A stretch of 64,000 bases of DNA. Source: Arthrobacter sp. FW305-BF8 (lineage in GTDB: Bacteria; Actinomycetota; Actinomycetes; Actinomycetales; Micrococcaceae). The notes below the pieces were generated by a model. It did no database searches. It worked only from the letters and a program-made list of their open reading frames with translations, and was not told the origin of the DNA. Shown here piece after piece: positions 17,015 to 25,814 of the stretch. The position numbers and the translations under genes were made by a program. The stretch covers positions 3,844,001 to 3,908,000 of the forward strand of contig NZ_CP084561.1 of the NCBI RefSeq assembly GCF_021789315.1, given 5' to 3'. Position 1 is the first letter of the stretch, and each line of letters opens with the position of its first letter.

Positions 17015-17605
17015 TTACTTGGTGGCCAGTTGGTCGCCGTACCCTGCGTCGCACTTGCCGTTGTGTATCACGCCTTTTCCCGAGGCCACCGCATAGTCGG
17101 CCCGCGGGTTGAAGACGGCGGTGCGGACACCCGTTACCAGCCCGGTACAGCGCCGGGCTAGTGAGCTGCTTTCCCCCTCGCCGCCGATCCACATGTCGAT
17201 CCAGACCGAGCCCCCGTACTTCTCCGCTCCCGAGTGGCAGGGACCATTCTCCGGAGTGGGCCCGTCACCGCACGTGTCTTCCACGATGAAGTATCGCCGC
17301 ACATTAGGGATATATATTCGCGTGCCGGATGGAATGTCCAGGACATCCTTCCCCGTCTCCAAAGAATGCCCGACGGCGAGGGTCACAGGATCCTCGTAGG
17401 TTCCGGTTCCGCCGGCTTCGCGATGCAGTACGGGGTGACTGATGTCGGGTGAGGCTGCGGGTGTGTTGTCGAACCACGTGTAGGCCGTCATGTACACATC
17501 AGGCACGATGTTCTCATCCGAGGGCCGCCCCGGAATACTGGTGCAGGCGGAGACCGGCAAGGCCAGGCAAAGCAACACCGCCTTGAGTACAGCTGATTTC
17601 AGCAT
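17015..17605 (-). CDS. Lipoprotein with double-psi beta-barrel-like domain (paralogue)
   Basis: A 196-aa lipoprotein with lipobox PVSAC (Cys21) directly followed by the same domain as its downstream neighbour: TAYTWFDNTP, HPVLHREAGG, RIYIPNVRRYFIVEDTCG, WIDMWIGG and a terminal KCDAGYGD. The two domains are about 60 percent identical by eye, so this is a tandem duplication. It lacks the Ala/Lys spacer and therefore should sit close to the membrane. Function is unknown; such folds bind or cleave wall glycans. Confidence 0.85.
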   Translation of the reverse strand: MLKSAVLKAVLLCLALPVSACTSIPGRPSDENIVPDVYMTAYTWFDNTPAASPDISHPVLHREAGGTGTYEDPVTLAVGHSLETGKDVLDIPSGTRIYIPNVRRYFIVEDTCGDGPTPENGPCHSGAEKYGGSVWIDMWIGGEGESSSLARRCTGLVTGVRTAVFNPRADYAVASGKGVIHNGKCDAGYGDQLATK

Positions 17606-17982
17606 TTCGGCATCTGCCTCGTCCAGGGTTCTGTGATTCGAGGTGAACGTTACAGTTGGACGGCGCGGCCGCGCTACAGACGGCCAGGAATTAACAGGCT
17701 ATTCAAAGGAAGAGATCGAAATTCCCAAACTTCAGAGCCCCGGGAGCTGTTCGGTTCGTCCTTGCCCACAAGTACTTAGGTAGCCGCAGGTACATAAATT
17801 CGAGTAGTCGGTACGGATGATTTCACGCAAGGGCAGTCCTAGCGTGGTTCCAGTGGTTTCCATACTGCTTCACGGTACGAGATGCAGTTGTGGCCCGGCA
17901 TGCTGGGTGTTGCAGGGCGCATGATTCTCGCCCGGCCTTCTCCCAAATCCGGCCTAATTCGCTCCGACCGTAAGGAGTGGCA
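17606..17982. other. Divergent intergenic region
   Basis: 377 bp between the minus-strand lipoprotein and the plus-strand acyltransferase. It must hold both promoters. I see no clear hairpin, repeat or additional gene. Confidence 0.4.
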
Positions 17983-19449
17983 GTGCTAACAAGTACGTCC
18001 CCGCAAGAGGGAACGGTGGAAAAGGCATCGCTCGGCGCCGAATCGCGCCCGGCTTCTACCACCCCGCCACGTGCTTCCTCTAGGGACCGATATCTGGATC
18101 TGCTGCGCGCCATCGCCTTGGTCCGAGTTGTCGCCTATCACTCGTTCGCCGGCGCGGCCTGGTTGAGTGTGGCTTTCCCATCGATGGGCGTGATGTTCGC
18201 ACTCGCGGGTTCCCTGATGGCACGCTCACTGGAGCGCCCTGCGTTTGGAGTCCTCAAAAGTCGTAGCCGGCGCCTGTTGCTGCCGCTGTGGGTATACAGC
18301 GCAACAGTTTTGGTCTTACTGCTCTGGCAGGGGTGGAGCCCAGTTGTTCGCGCCGGCGGCTCCTGGTTCGAACCGCTCCTATGGTTTATACCCCTCGGGG
18401 ACCCGCCCTTCCCACCAAACATCGGTACGGATGCGGGCCTCGTCGAATCCTCCTGGGCGTTACAGGCAGAAGAGGGCATGTGGTACATCAGGGCGTATTT
18501 CTGGTTCATGCTGCTGTCTCCGCTGCTACTCAAAGCCTTCCATCGGCTGCCCTGGACAACACTGCTGGCACCTCTGGGCCTAATAGCAGTCCTCAGCACC
18601 GAAGTCATCCCGCTCCCGGACTGGGCGAACAGCGGCATCACCGACTTCGCCACCTACGGTTCCTGTTGGATCCTAGGTTTCGCCCAGTACAACGGCCTCT
18701 TACTCAAGATGCCCCGACGAGTGGTCTTTCCTGCTGGCTTGGTGCTCATGGTGCTTGGTCTGTTCTGGGCTGCCAACCATCTAGAGGACAAAGGATGGGA
18801 CCTCAACAACATCCCGTTTGCCCAAGCCCTGTGGTCCCTGGGCTTCTGTGCGATGCTGCTCCGGATCTCGCCGTCGTGGCAGGCACTACCCCGACGGATT
18901 CGGTTTCTGGACAAGCCAATCGCCCTCGTTAACAACCGGGCAATCACGATCTATCTATGGCACAACCTGCTGCTGGTGATCACGGTGGTGGTGATCGACC
19001 GGCTTTATGAAGTCGACGCACTCGCCACAGCCATACCTGGGATTCTCGACAGCGAATGGACCCAGTTCATCGCGGTCTGGCTACTCCTGGCGATCATGTT
19101 CCTAACCATCGGCTGGGTCGAAGACGTCGCCGCCCGACGCTCTCCACAATTATGGCCAGCCGGCTCCCTGCACAGGCCGCCGGCCCATACCCGAAGCGTG
19201 GACAGTACCCAGGAATATCCGAACAGCCACGGCCCGGGTGCCGAGGGGATCAGGACATCAGAGGTAGAACATGTTGAAGCAACACGCAACCCTCCTGGCC
19301 ATCGCGGCCCTACTCCTGTCCGGCTGCGCATCCCCTCCTCCGCAAGCGAAACCGACTCACCAACCGGTGGACCGACAGATGGTGAAACCAACCCCTCCGC
19401 ACTCCCCGCGTTTGGCAGCCTCGGCCGATCAGTTGGCGGGCATCATTAG
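17983..19449 (+). CDS. Acyltransferase 3 family membrane protein with abnormal C-terminus
   Basis: About 488 aa. A GTG at 17983 has TAAGGAG six bases upstream; the GTG at 17977 lies too close to that site. It is an acyltransferase-3 protein of about ten helices: RDRYLDLLRAIALVRVVAYH is block I, and the last helices end at ILGW-type sequence near residue 383. The final 100 residues are Pro/Ser/Thr-rich and non-hydrophobic, and run 179 bp into the next lipoprotein gene in another frame. The natural stop has probably been lost by a frameshift near 19140-19250. The substrate is unknown. Confidence 0.85.
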   Translation: MLTSTSPQEGTVEKASLGAESRPASTTPPRASSRDRYLDLLRAIALVRVVAYHSFAGAAWLSVAFPSMGVMFALAGSLMARSLERPAFGVLKSRSRRLLLPLWVYSATVLVLLLWQGWSPVVRAGGSWFEPLLWFIPLGDPPFPPNIGTDAGLVESSWALQAEEGMWYIRAYFWFMLLSPLLLKAFHRLPWTTLLAPLGLIAVLSTEVIPLPDWANSGITDFATYGSCWILGFAQYNGLLLKMPRRVVFPAGLVLMVLGLFWAANHLEDKGWDLNNIPFAQALWSLGFCAMLLRISPSWQALPRRIRFLDKPIALVNNRAITIYLWHNLLLVITVVVIDRLYEVDALATAIPGILDSEWTQFIAVWLLLAIMFLTIGWVEDVAARRSPQLWPAGSLHRPPAHTRSVDSTQEYPNSHGPGAEGIRTSEVEHVEATRNPPGHRGPTPVRLRIPSSASETDSPTGGPTDGETNPSALPAFGSLGRSVGGHH

Positions 19450-19843
19450 TGAAAACGAAAAAGCCTGGCGCGGCCACGCAGCGAACATCGACTCATGTAA
19501 CAAAGCCGCGGAAGGTCTCACACCTGACAACCACATACAGGCCAGAGGGTGCATTATGAATGCCCAGGACGCTGCAAATCGGGCTAGGAGTGCCATCAGC
19601 GCGATGGTTGCGCTTGGGTCACCGCCGCCAGAGCTCACGGTGCTTGTTACCGAGACACTCAACGCCCTCGCACCACTAAGCGAGTCCAACGCCGCAGCCT
19701 CCTGTCAGGACGCGACTAGCGACCCATGCGCCGAGGCCGTGGATCAAATTGACGAGGCAGCGTCCACACTGGTTGAAGTACTGGACAAGTGGGCGCCCTA
19801 TATACGGCCCGAGTCGGCGTCACCGGCCGCCGCCCGCCTGTAG
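19271..19843 (+). CDS. Small lipoprotein of unknown function
   Basis: A 190-aa lipoprotein with lipobox LLSGC (Cys19), a Pro-rich linker to about residue 50 and a helical domain with two cysteine pairs (DSCNKAAEG, RGCIMNAQ, ASCQDATSDPC). The ATG has GAGGTAG ahead of it. Its first 179 bp overlap the tail of the acyltransferase frame and its last 46 bp overlap the convergent AraC gene. The signal peptide, lipobox and ribosome binding site argue it is real. The family is not recognised. Confidence 0.7.
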   Translation: MLKQHATLLAIAALLLSGCASPPPQAKPTHQPVDRQMVKPTPPHSPRLAASADQLAGIISENEKAWRGHAANIDSCNKAAEGLTPDNHIQARGCIMNAQDAANRARSAISAMVALGSPPPELTVLVTETLNALAPLSESNAAASCQDATSDPCAEAVDQIDEAASTLVEVLDKWAPYIRPESASPAAARL

Positions 19844-20607
19844 GCACTCGGGGTGAAGCCGAGGTACTTCTGAAAGTCATTCGTCAGGTGTGCGTGGTCG
19901 GCGTACCCAAGCTCGGCAGCTATCGCTGCAAGATCCGCTGACGGATCCTGCCGCGTCCGCTCGGCAGCGTCCTGAAGCCGCCGACGGCGGATCAGCGCGG
20001 CAGGGCTGAGGCCGATGTACTTCCTGGCCACCCGCTGCAGAGTCCGCTGCGAAACCGCCAGCGCAGACGCCGCGTCCTCCACCCGGACCACAGAGGCGTC
20101 CGACCCAATGACGTCCATCAGCCGGTTGGCCAGCAGCGCTTCCTCCGACACCCCAGTCCCTGCCAAGCTAGCCAGCCACAGCACCAAGGCGTCCACTGCC
20201 CGCTCCCGGCGGGCATCGCCGTCGTGCGTGTCCATGGCCTCCGCAACGGAAAGATGCAGTCCTTCCGCAGCCACGGCCAGCTCGGTGTCCCGCAGGCTGG
20301 CGGGATCATCGGTGAACAGCGGCACGGCCGCTGGCCGCAGCAGCGCACCAACCGCCCAGCCGCGACCAGCCAAATCCCGGTAGCTGGCCCGGGTGGTTGG
20401 GCCGGAGTAGACCACGCCGTCAGGCTGCACCACGAGGTTGGAGCCCGGGTACGCGATCAGCTGCTGGCGGGAGGTGCGGCCGGGCCCGATGTTCCACTCG
20501 GGAATCCAGAACCACTGGACGAGGTCCGCCACGGGGGCCGGGGCCGGACGGCGGTGGAAAGTGGGAAGCCGGGCCGGGTAAAGGATCCCCTTGAACGAAC
20601 TCTCCAT
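19798..20607 (-). CDS. AraC family transcriptional regulator
   Basis: About 269 aa from the ATG at 20607, which has AAGGGA upstream; a longer frame to 20658 is less likely. The N-terminal part resembles the DUF6597 type domain of AraC regulators (LVQWFWIPEWNIGPG, LIAYPGSNLVVQPDG). The C-terminal 100 residues form the two-helix AraC DNA-binding domain: LAVSQRTLQRVARKYIGLSP and then LAAIAAELGYADHAHLTNDF with FTPSAYR. It is divergent from the VOC protein gene 65 bp away, which is its probable target. Confidence 0.92.
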   Translation of the reverse strand: MESSFKGILYPARLPTFHRRPAPAPVADLVQWFWIPEWNIGPGRTSRQQLIAYPGSNLVVQPDGVVYSGPTTRASYRDLAGRGWAVGALLRPAAVPLFTDDPASLRDTELAVAAEGLHLSVAEAMDTHDGDARRERAVDALVLWLASLAGTGVSEEALLANRLMDVIGSDASVVRVEDAASALAVSQRTLQRVARKYIGLSPAALIRRRRLQDAAERTRQDPSADLAAIAAELGYADHAHLTNDFQKYLGFTPSAYRRAAAGDADSGRI

Positions 20608-20672
20608 AGGTCCCTTCAGACTGTCGCGAATCTCCAAGCGCCGCCGCTGGCCGGGCACGTAGCGTCATTGAC

Positions 20673-21185
20673 ATGACAGATACTACAAGCACCGAATCCG
20701 CCACGGCCGCCCACGGAGAGCACACCACGCAGGGGATCCCGAACGGCCTGACCAGCCTCACGCCGTTCCTTGCCGTGACCAACGCCAGGGAGGCGATCGC
20801 CTTCTACCAGGACGTGTTCGGCGCCCGCGTGGTGGGCGCTACGGAGATGGGCGGAGTGGTGGTCCACGCCGAACTCGACTTCGGGAACGGCCACCTCCAG
20901 CTCGGCGAACCCAACCCCGAATACCACCTGGTTCCGGCGCCGGAGGGTGAAAATGACTGCTACTCCCTTGGCCTTTACTGCCCGGACGCCGACGCCCTGG
21001 TGCAGCGCGCAGCACAGGCCGGAGCCACGATCCGCGAGCCGGTGGCCACGTTTGTCTCCGGCGACCGCTACGCCAGCATCCGGGACCCCTTCGGCGTCCG
21101 CTGGTCCATCATGACCCGCGTGGAAGACCTCTCCGAAGAGGAAAGCAACCGCCGGGTCGAGGAATGGGCGGCGCAGCAGGGCTAA
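20673..21185 (+). CDS. VOC family protein (glyoxalase/PhnB-like)
   Basis: A 170-aa vicinal-oxygen-chelate protein: LTPFLAVTNAREAIAFYQDVFGA opens the first beta-alpha-beta-beta-beta unit, VVHAELDFGNGHLQLGEP follows, and the second unit ends in DPFGVRWSIMTRVED. This is the PhnB subgroup; substrates vary widely. It is divergent from the AraC regulator and ends at a strong bidirectional terminator. Confidence 0.9.
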   Translation: MTDTTSTESATAAHGEHTTQGIPNGLTSLTPFLAVTNAREAIAFYQDVFGARVVGATEMGGVVVHAELDFGNGHLQLGEPNPEYHLVPAPEGENDCYSLGLYCPDADALVQRAAQAGATIREPVATFVSGDRYASIRDPFGVRWSIMTRVEDLSEEESNRRVEEWAAQQG

Positions 21186-21191
21186 CGCCGG

Positions 21192-21222
21192 GGACCCGCA
21201 TCCGAGGTGCGGATGCGGGTCC
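21192..21222. terminator. Bidirectional terminator between VOC and multicopper oxidase genes
   Basis: A perfect 13-bp stem (GGACCCGCATCCG against CGGATGCGGGTCC) with a 5-base loop, placed between two convergent genes. Confidence 0.85.
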
Positions 21223-21241
21223 GGCAGTTTGATCCTCTCGA

Positions 21242-23590
21242 TTAGGCCGCGTTGACCGTGACGGTACGGGTGGCGAGCACCTCCGACGTGAGCCAGTGCA
21301 GGAACTTGATGCTGATGGTGTATTTCCCTGCAGCCGGCGGGCGCAGCAGGAAGTCGAACTTCTCCGCGGCGCCGGACCTGATGACGTTGGTCAGGAGCGG
21401 CTGGCCCGCCATTGACGGCTGTACCGCAGGACCTGTGGGGTTGGGGGTGGTCCAGAAGGGCCGGCCGTCGTGGGCGATCAGTTCGGCAATTTTGGCCGGC
21501 CTGCCCGCCGCATCCGTGATGGTGGTCAGCGTGGGGAAGTAATCCACGTTCAGCATGCGCACCAAGGTGGGATACTTGCCGCCCCGGACCACGTTGGCCC
21601 GCATCTGGGAGATGGCCCAGACTACGTCGTCGCCTTTGGGCCGGTTGGGGATGTTGCCGCCGATGAGGAAGAAATTTTTTGGCTCGAAGCGGTTGAGCCC
21701 CGCATCCTCTCCGTTAAGCCCCGCGGCATGGTTCAGTTCGTGCCACCGCGGATCAATGGAATAGGGCGCGATCAGGGTTTCCGTGGCGATGTCATACAGC
21801 GGGCCCTCAAACGAGTGGCGCCGGGTCCCGGCGGGCGCCGGCATGGCCGGGTTGAGCGGGGGATCGACGACGATGGGGCCGAACATCCCCATCTGGACGT
21901 GCAGCGCGGTATTGACGTGGCAGTGGTAGAAGTAGGTGCCCGCCGCGCCGCGGTTGGGATTGCCCCGTACAGCTACGTCGGTTCTCCATTGGTAGGTGTA
22001 GTGGCCCGACACCTCGAAGGACGTGTGGCCCACGCCGTCGTTGCGGGGGTCCGGCTCGATGCCGTGCCAGTGGATGGTGTGCACCCTTTTGTTGGGCTTG
22101 AGGGTGGCCTGGAACAGGTCCCCCTCCTGCATCCGCACAGTGGTTCCGGGGATCTGGCGGCCGAACTTATTGCCCTCGAAGCTCCACATCTCGTGTTCCG
22201 AGCCGTCAGGGAACTCGAACTTCCTGTTGAAGAAGTCCATCTCGAGGAAGACCTCGGGCTTCAGCGGAAACTCGGTTTCCGGGCTGCCCTCGTGCGGCTG
22301 GTCCGACGAGAAGCCCACCTGGCTACGGAATGTGTGGTGCGGGTCTGCCGCCGTCGGCGGACTGCCTTCACTGGGGGCGGGCTGGCCGGCCAGCACCCAG
22401 TCCGCCACCAGCCCGCCGGGGTACAAGCCGCCGCGGGCTGTCTGGGACGGTTCGGCGTGGCAGTGCATGGGGTAGGTCCAGTCCTCGTTCCTGGCGTTCC
22501 ACACCTGATCCACAGTGTCCGGCGGCCGCCTGACCGGCAGGATCGATTCCTTGCGTTCCAGCGGCTGCAGCTGGACGGTGTCCTCCCACTGCTGGAGATG
22601 CACGTCGCCCTGGGCCGACACCCGGCCGCGTGAGCGTGGGAAATCGATGCCGTTGGACCGCACGGTCCACACGTGGTTGCCGTGGTAGTGCAGCTGGTGA
22701 TCCACAATGCCGGCGTTGAGCATCCGCATGAGGTGCCCGGTGCGGATGGCCCCGGCCGACGGGGAGGCGCTGAAGTTGCGAACGTCGGTCTCGCGCGGAT
22801 GGCCCGAGGGCAGCGTGTCCTCGTGCCGCCGGACATTGAACGCCAGGTCATCGGTGACTGCCAGCGACTGGAAGCCCGAGAACCCGTTGATGGTGAAGTA
22901 GTCGGGGACCGCCGGGGTGGCCACCGGATCGACTCGCTGGCCCCTCGAGGCGATGCGCGCCCAGTTTGAGTCCACGTCATGGCACAGCCAGAGCCACTGG
23001 CGCTCGAACTCCGCAGCGCCCGGGGCAAGCCGCCAGGCGTTGCGCGGATCGATCACCACCAGGGCACCGTAGAGGCCGAGGGTCCGTTCCACCGGCTGGT
23101 TGCCCGGATCGGTGTACAGGTAGGTCCCGGGCAAAGGCGCCGGAAACCGCAGCAGCTTCGATGCACCCGCCGAGACCGGACCGGATCCGACGTCGGCGCC
23201 GCCCCGCCCCGCGCGGTGGAACCGCATCTCATGCGGCTGCGCGAGGTTGTTGTGGACCATGATTTCGATGGTGCTGCCCGTTTCGGCGATCAGCGTGCGG
23301 GGCGGGAAGAAGCTGGCCCAGTATCCGCGGCGGGCAAGAAACTGCCGGGTGAACGCCGCGTCCGGCCGCAGCGGCGTGGGCCTTCCCTCCGGCGGCACGG
23401 GAGCGCCGAGCGGGTAGGTCCGGCTGGCCACCACCCGTCCGTTCGCCGTAATGACCCGCGGGCCCATCGCCAGCGCCGGGGCCGGGTCATTGACCGCCGT
23501 GCGGCGGTCCCCGAAACCGCGGTGGTAGACCAGCGATCCGTCCACCATGGGAACGAAGCCGTCGTTTATGTGGACATCTAGGACTGCCAT
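21242..23590 (-). CDS. Large multicopper oxidase with permuted copper motifs
   Basis: A 782-aa oxidase; the ATG at 23590 has AGGAGG upstream, so the frame extending to 23737 is not used. Copper-ligand motifs in order: HQLHYHGNHVW (motif III type), MHCHAEPSQTARGG (motif IV type), then HWHGIEPDPRNDG (motif I type) and FYHCHVNTALHVQMGMFGP (motif II type). Ordinary laccases have I-II-III-IV. No signal peptide is visible, although the length and arrangement resemble large multicopper oxidases such as manganese-oxidase-like proteins. It shares the terminator at 21192-21222 with the VOC gene and has no partner gene. Confidence 0.88.
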   Translation of the reverse strand: MAVLDVHINDGFVPMVDGSLVYHRGFGDRRTAVNDPAPALAMGPRVITANGRVVASRTYPLGAPVPPEGRPTPLRPDAAFTRQFLARRGYWASFFPPRTLIAETGSTIEIMVHNNLAQPHEMRFHRAGRGGADVGSGPVSAGASKLLRFPAPLPGTYLYTDPGNQPVERTLGLYGALVVIDPRNAWRLAPGAAEFERQWLWLCHDVDSNWARIASRGQRVDPVATPAVPDYFTINGFSGFQSLAVTDDLAFNVRRHEDTLPSGHPRETDVRNFSASPSAGAIRTGHLMRMLNAGIVDHQLHYHGNHVWTVRSNGIDFPRSRGRVSAQGDVHLQQWEDTVQLQPLERKESILPVRRPPDTVDQVWNARNEDWTYPMHCHAEPSQTARGGLYPGGLVADWVLAGQPAPSEGSPPTAADPHHTFRSQVGFSSDQPHEGSPETEFPLKPEVFLEMDFFNRKFEFPDGSEHEMWSFEGNKFGRQIPGTTVRMQEGDLFQATLKPNKRVHTIHWHGIEPDPRNDGVGHTSFEVSGHYTYQWRTDVAVRGNPNRGAAGTYFYHCHVNTALHVQMGMFGPIVVDPPLNPAMPAPAGTRRHSFEGPLYDIATETLIAPYSIDPRWHELNHAAGLNGEDAGLNRFEPKNFFLIGGNIPNRPKGDDVVWAISQMRANVVRGGKYPTLVRMLNVDYFPTLTTITDAAGRPAKIAELIAHDGRPFWTTPNPTGPAVQPSMAGQPLLTNVIRSGAAEKFDFLLRPPAAGKYTISIKFLHWLTSEVLATRTVTVNAA

Positions 23591-23798
23591 TGCCGACCTC
23601 CTGTGTATTGGAGACCGGGATTCAGTGAGGAACACAGGTCCACGTCGCCCCCATTTGCGAACAGACAGGGCTTCATGTTGCTCGGGGCAACCTAGGGAAA
23701 ACTTGGGGCGCCCTCGAGCCCGGGCATGTCCTGACATACTTCAGCTGTTACGCGTGCGGGACCAGGTTCAGGGGCGACTTAGCGGCAATGGCTAGACT

Positions 23799-24206
23799 GT
23801 GACCGTGCCGTCCACCCCGCCATCGCCGTCCGGCCCCGACCCTCGCAGAGGCCGGTTCGCCGAAAAACTCCTGCCCGGCGGCACCGAGCCTGACCCGCGT
23901 TTCACCCTGGCCAATGAGCGGACGTTCCTGGCGTGGATCCGCACGTCCCTGGCCCTTCTCGCCGGAGGCATCGCGGTGGAGGCCTTCACCACCGACGTCT
24001 TCCCGGAGCCCGTCCGACGTGGCCTGTCGGTCCTGCTCCTCCTGCTGGGCATGCTGCTGAGCGCCGGGTCCGCCATTCGCTGGCTCCGGGTGGAGAGCAG
24101 CCTGCGCTCGAACCGGCCGTTGCCCCTGCCGCTGATCGGTCCGCTGCTTGCCGCCGGCTGCGCCGTCGCAGCGGCGGTGGTGATCGCCGTCGTCGTTCTT
24201 GCCTGA
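23799..24206 (+). CDS. DUF202 membrane protein (YidH-like)
   Basis: A 135-aa inner-membrane protein. After a Pro-rich 25-residue lead comes the family signature RFTLANERTFLAWIRTSLALLAGGIA at about residues 27-52, then two further transmembrane helices. GTG at 23799 or 23805 is the start. It is followed after 3 bp by a second DUF202 gene. Function is unknown. Confidence 0.85.
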   Translation: MTVPSTPPSPSGPDPRRGRFAEKLLPGGTEPDPRFTLANERTFLAWIRTSLALLAGGIAVEAFTTDVFPEPVRRGLSVLLLLLGMLLSAGSAIRWLRVESSLRSNRPLPLPLIGPLLAAGCAVAAAVVIAVVVLA

Positions 24207-24209
24207 ACC

Positions 24210-24563
24210 ATGAACGAAGACCCGGCCACCGCTCCCCCGCCCGACGACGGTCCCCTCCACGGTGATCCGGGACTGCAGCCTGAGCGCACCGCGCTCGCCT
24301 GGGGCCGGACCGTCCTGACGCTGATTGCCGCGAGCGCGATCTGCCTCCGCTGGCTTCCGGACCAGGGGCCGTTCGTGCTGGCGATGTTCGGGCTTACCAT
24401 CGTGGCCGGGAGCGGCATCTACCTGACGCAGCGGCGGCGCTACCGGCGCAGCGTCGAAGGGATCAGGGCGGGGCGCCTGGCGCCTGATGCCGCAGCCGTC
24501 TTCTGGACCGCGGGCGCGTGCGTCACGCTTGGAGCGCTCGGCATCTGGCTGGTGCTGTCCTGA
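24210..24563 (+). CDS. DUF202 membrane protein, second copy
   Basis: A 117-aa protein with the shorter DUF202 signature LQPERTALAWGRTVLTLIAASA near residue 20, a second helix (FVLAMFGLTIVAGSGIYL) and a C-terminal helix. Pairs of one long and one short DUF202 protein are common in actinobacteria and are likely to form a complex. The ATG lies 3 bp after the first gene's stop. Confidence 0.85.
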   Translation: MNEDPATAPPPDDGPLHGDPGLQPERTALAWGRTVLTLIAASAICLRWLPDQGPFVLAMFGLTIVAGSGIYLTQRRRYRRSVEGIRAGRLAPDAAAVFWTAGACVTLGALGIWLVLS

Positions 24564-24710
24564 CCGGGTGAGCCACGTCACGAAAAGCGCATTTTCGAAT
24601 CCGACAAAATTAATGCTGAAAAAAGACTCGTACGCTTGTACCGTGTGGTGTGGGCGAACTTAGAGCTGGTGCTGGGCCGGTTCAAGGATTCGCCAGACCT
24701 GGAGTTGACC

Positions 24711-25106
24711 ATGACCAGCTTGGGAGTGGCAGTCGTTGTCGAGGACGACGCGGATATGCGAAATCTTCTGCGGGCAGTCCTGGAGCAGACGGGATTTACC
24801 GTCTACACCGCAGCCAGCGGGCTTGAGGGGGTCGACCTGGTGCGGCGCCGTCAGCCCCGCGTTGTTACTGTCGACGTCGGCCTTCCGGATATCGATGGCT
24901 TCGAAGTCCTGCGGCGCATCCGGCAGTTCAGCTCAGCCCGGGTGGTGATGCTGACGGGCCGCGCCGACGAATCGGATGTCGAGGAAGCGCTGCACCGCGG
25001 GGCCGACGAGTACGTCACGAAGCCGTTCCGGCCCAGGGAACTGCGGACCCGCATCGAGGCGCTGGTTGCCGCCGGGACCGCGGGCCCGGTCCACTACGCC
25101 GTATAG
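24711..25106 (+). CDS. Receiver-only response regulator
   Basis: A 131-aa CheY-like protein: acidic pair EDD at about residues 11-13, phospho-acceptor in TVDVGLPDIDG near residue 55, the T in VMLTGR and lysine in YVTKPFRPREL. No output domain follows. GGAG precedes the ATG at 24711; the frame is open upstream to 24636 without support. No kinase is adjacent. It may work with the bare kinase ATPase at 15163-15645 or a distant kinase, which is speculation. Confidence 0.9.
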   Translation: MTSLGVAVVVEDDADMRNLLRAVLEQTGFTVYTAASGLEGVDLVRRRQPRVVTVDVGLPDIDGFEVLRRIRQFSSARVVMLTGRADESDVEEALHRGADEYVTKPFRPRELRTRIEALVAAGTAGPVHYAV

Positions 25107-25122
25107 CTCAACGCGGTATAGC

Positions 25123-25633
25123 TCACCGGATCGCCTCCTGCCAGAACTCGTCTACGCGCGCATTCCAAACGTCAGGGATCTCCTGGAAGGGCTGGTGGGA
25201 TTCCTCCGGCATCACCTCGAAGCGCGCACCCTGTATGCGCTGGGCTACGGCCTCGCCCAGTTCCGGCCGGCTCATCGGATCCACCCGCCGGCCAGGAACT
25301 TCAGGAAATCCCCGGTGGACTGCTGAGCACCAGGCTGCGGACCAGCTCCGGGTACCGCAGGGCAAGCTCCTGGGCGATGATGCTGCCGCCGGAGAACCCT
25401 GCAACATGCGCTGCGGAGATGCCGAGGCCCCGCAGCACCGCAGCCGCGTCGTCCGCCATCGCCTCGACGGTGGGCTGCCCCTCCGGCATGGCGGTGCGTC
25501 CCGCGAGCCCGTCCAGCTGGAACTGCCAGGACTCCACCGTATCCCCCAGCCCGCCGATCAGCAGGACATCCGGGCCCTCGCCCACCTGCTCGGTCCAGAT
25601 CTCGAGCTCCCCGGCTTTCACGTACCGCCCCAT
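25123..25633 (-). pseudogene. Alpha/beta hydrolase pseudogene with internal deletions
   Basis: Reading from 25633, the N-terminus of a hydrolase is clear (GEGPDVLLIGGLGDTVESWQ), then the nucleophile elbow GFSGGS and LRYPELVRSLVLSS, after which the frame breaks at 25301. In another frame the C-terminus resumes with the catalytic-histidine region (RFEVMPEESHQPFQEIPD). The strand between GLAGR and TAMPEG is also too short by about a dozen residues. By comparison with the family, roughly 110-120 residues of cap and core are missing, so no active enzyme is expected. Confidence 0.8.
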
Positions 25634-25814
25634 TGCGGCCCTCCTGTCTCGGGCAATCCACCCGTAATCTACTCTCCTGCGGGTGGGGCGCCTAGGTTAT
25701 TTCCGTTGTCCGGTGCTGCGGGCGAATCTATACTGTGGACACCGCGAGACTGTGGACACCGCGAGCGGTTCCAGTGCCCTGGCGGCGGGACTTTATCCCC
25801 GGACGGTGAGACCG

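Noticed and set aside
21470..22633. A 387-codon plus-strand frame inside the multicopper oxidase gene
   Set aside because: The opposite strand carries all copper motifs; the plus frame is a GC-rich shadow.
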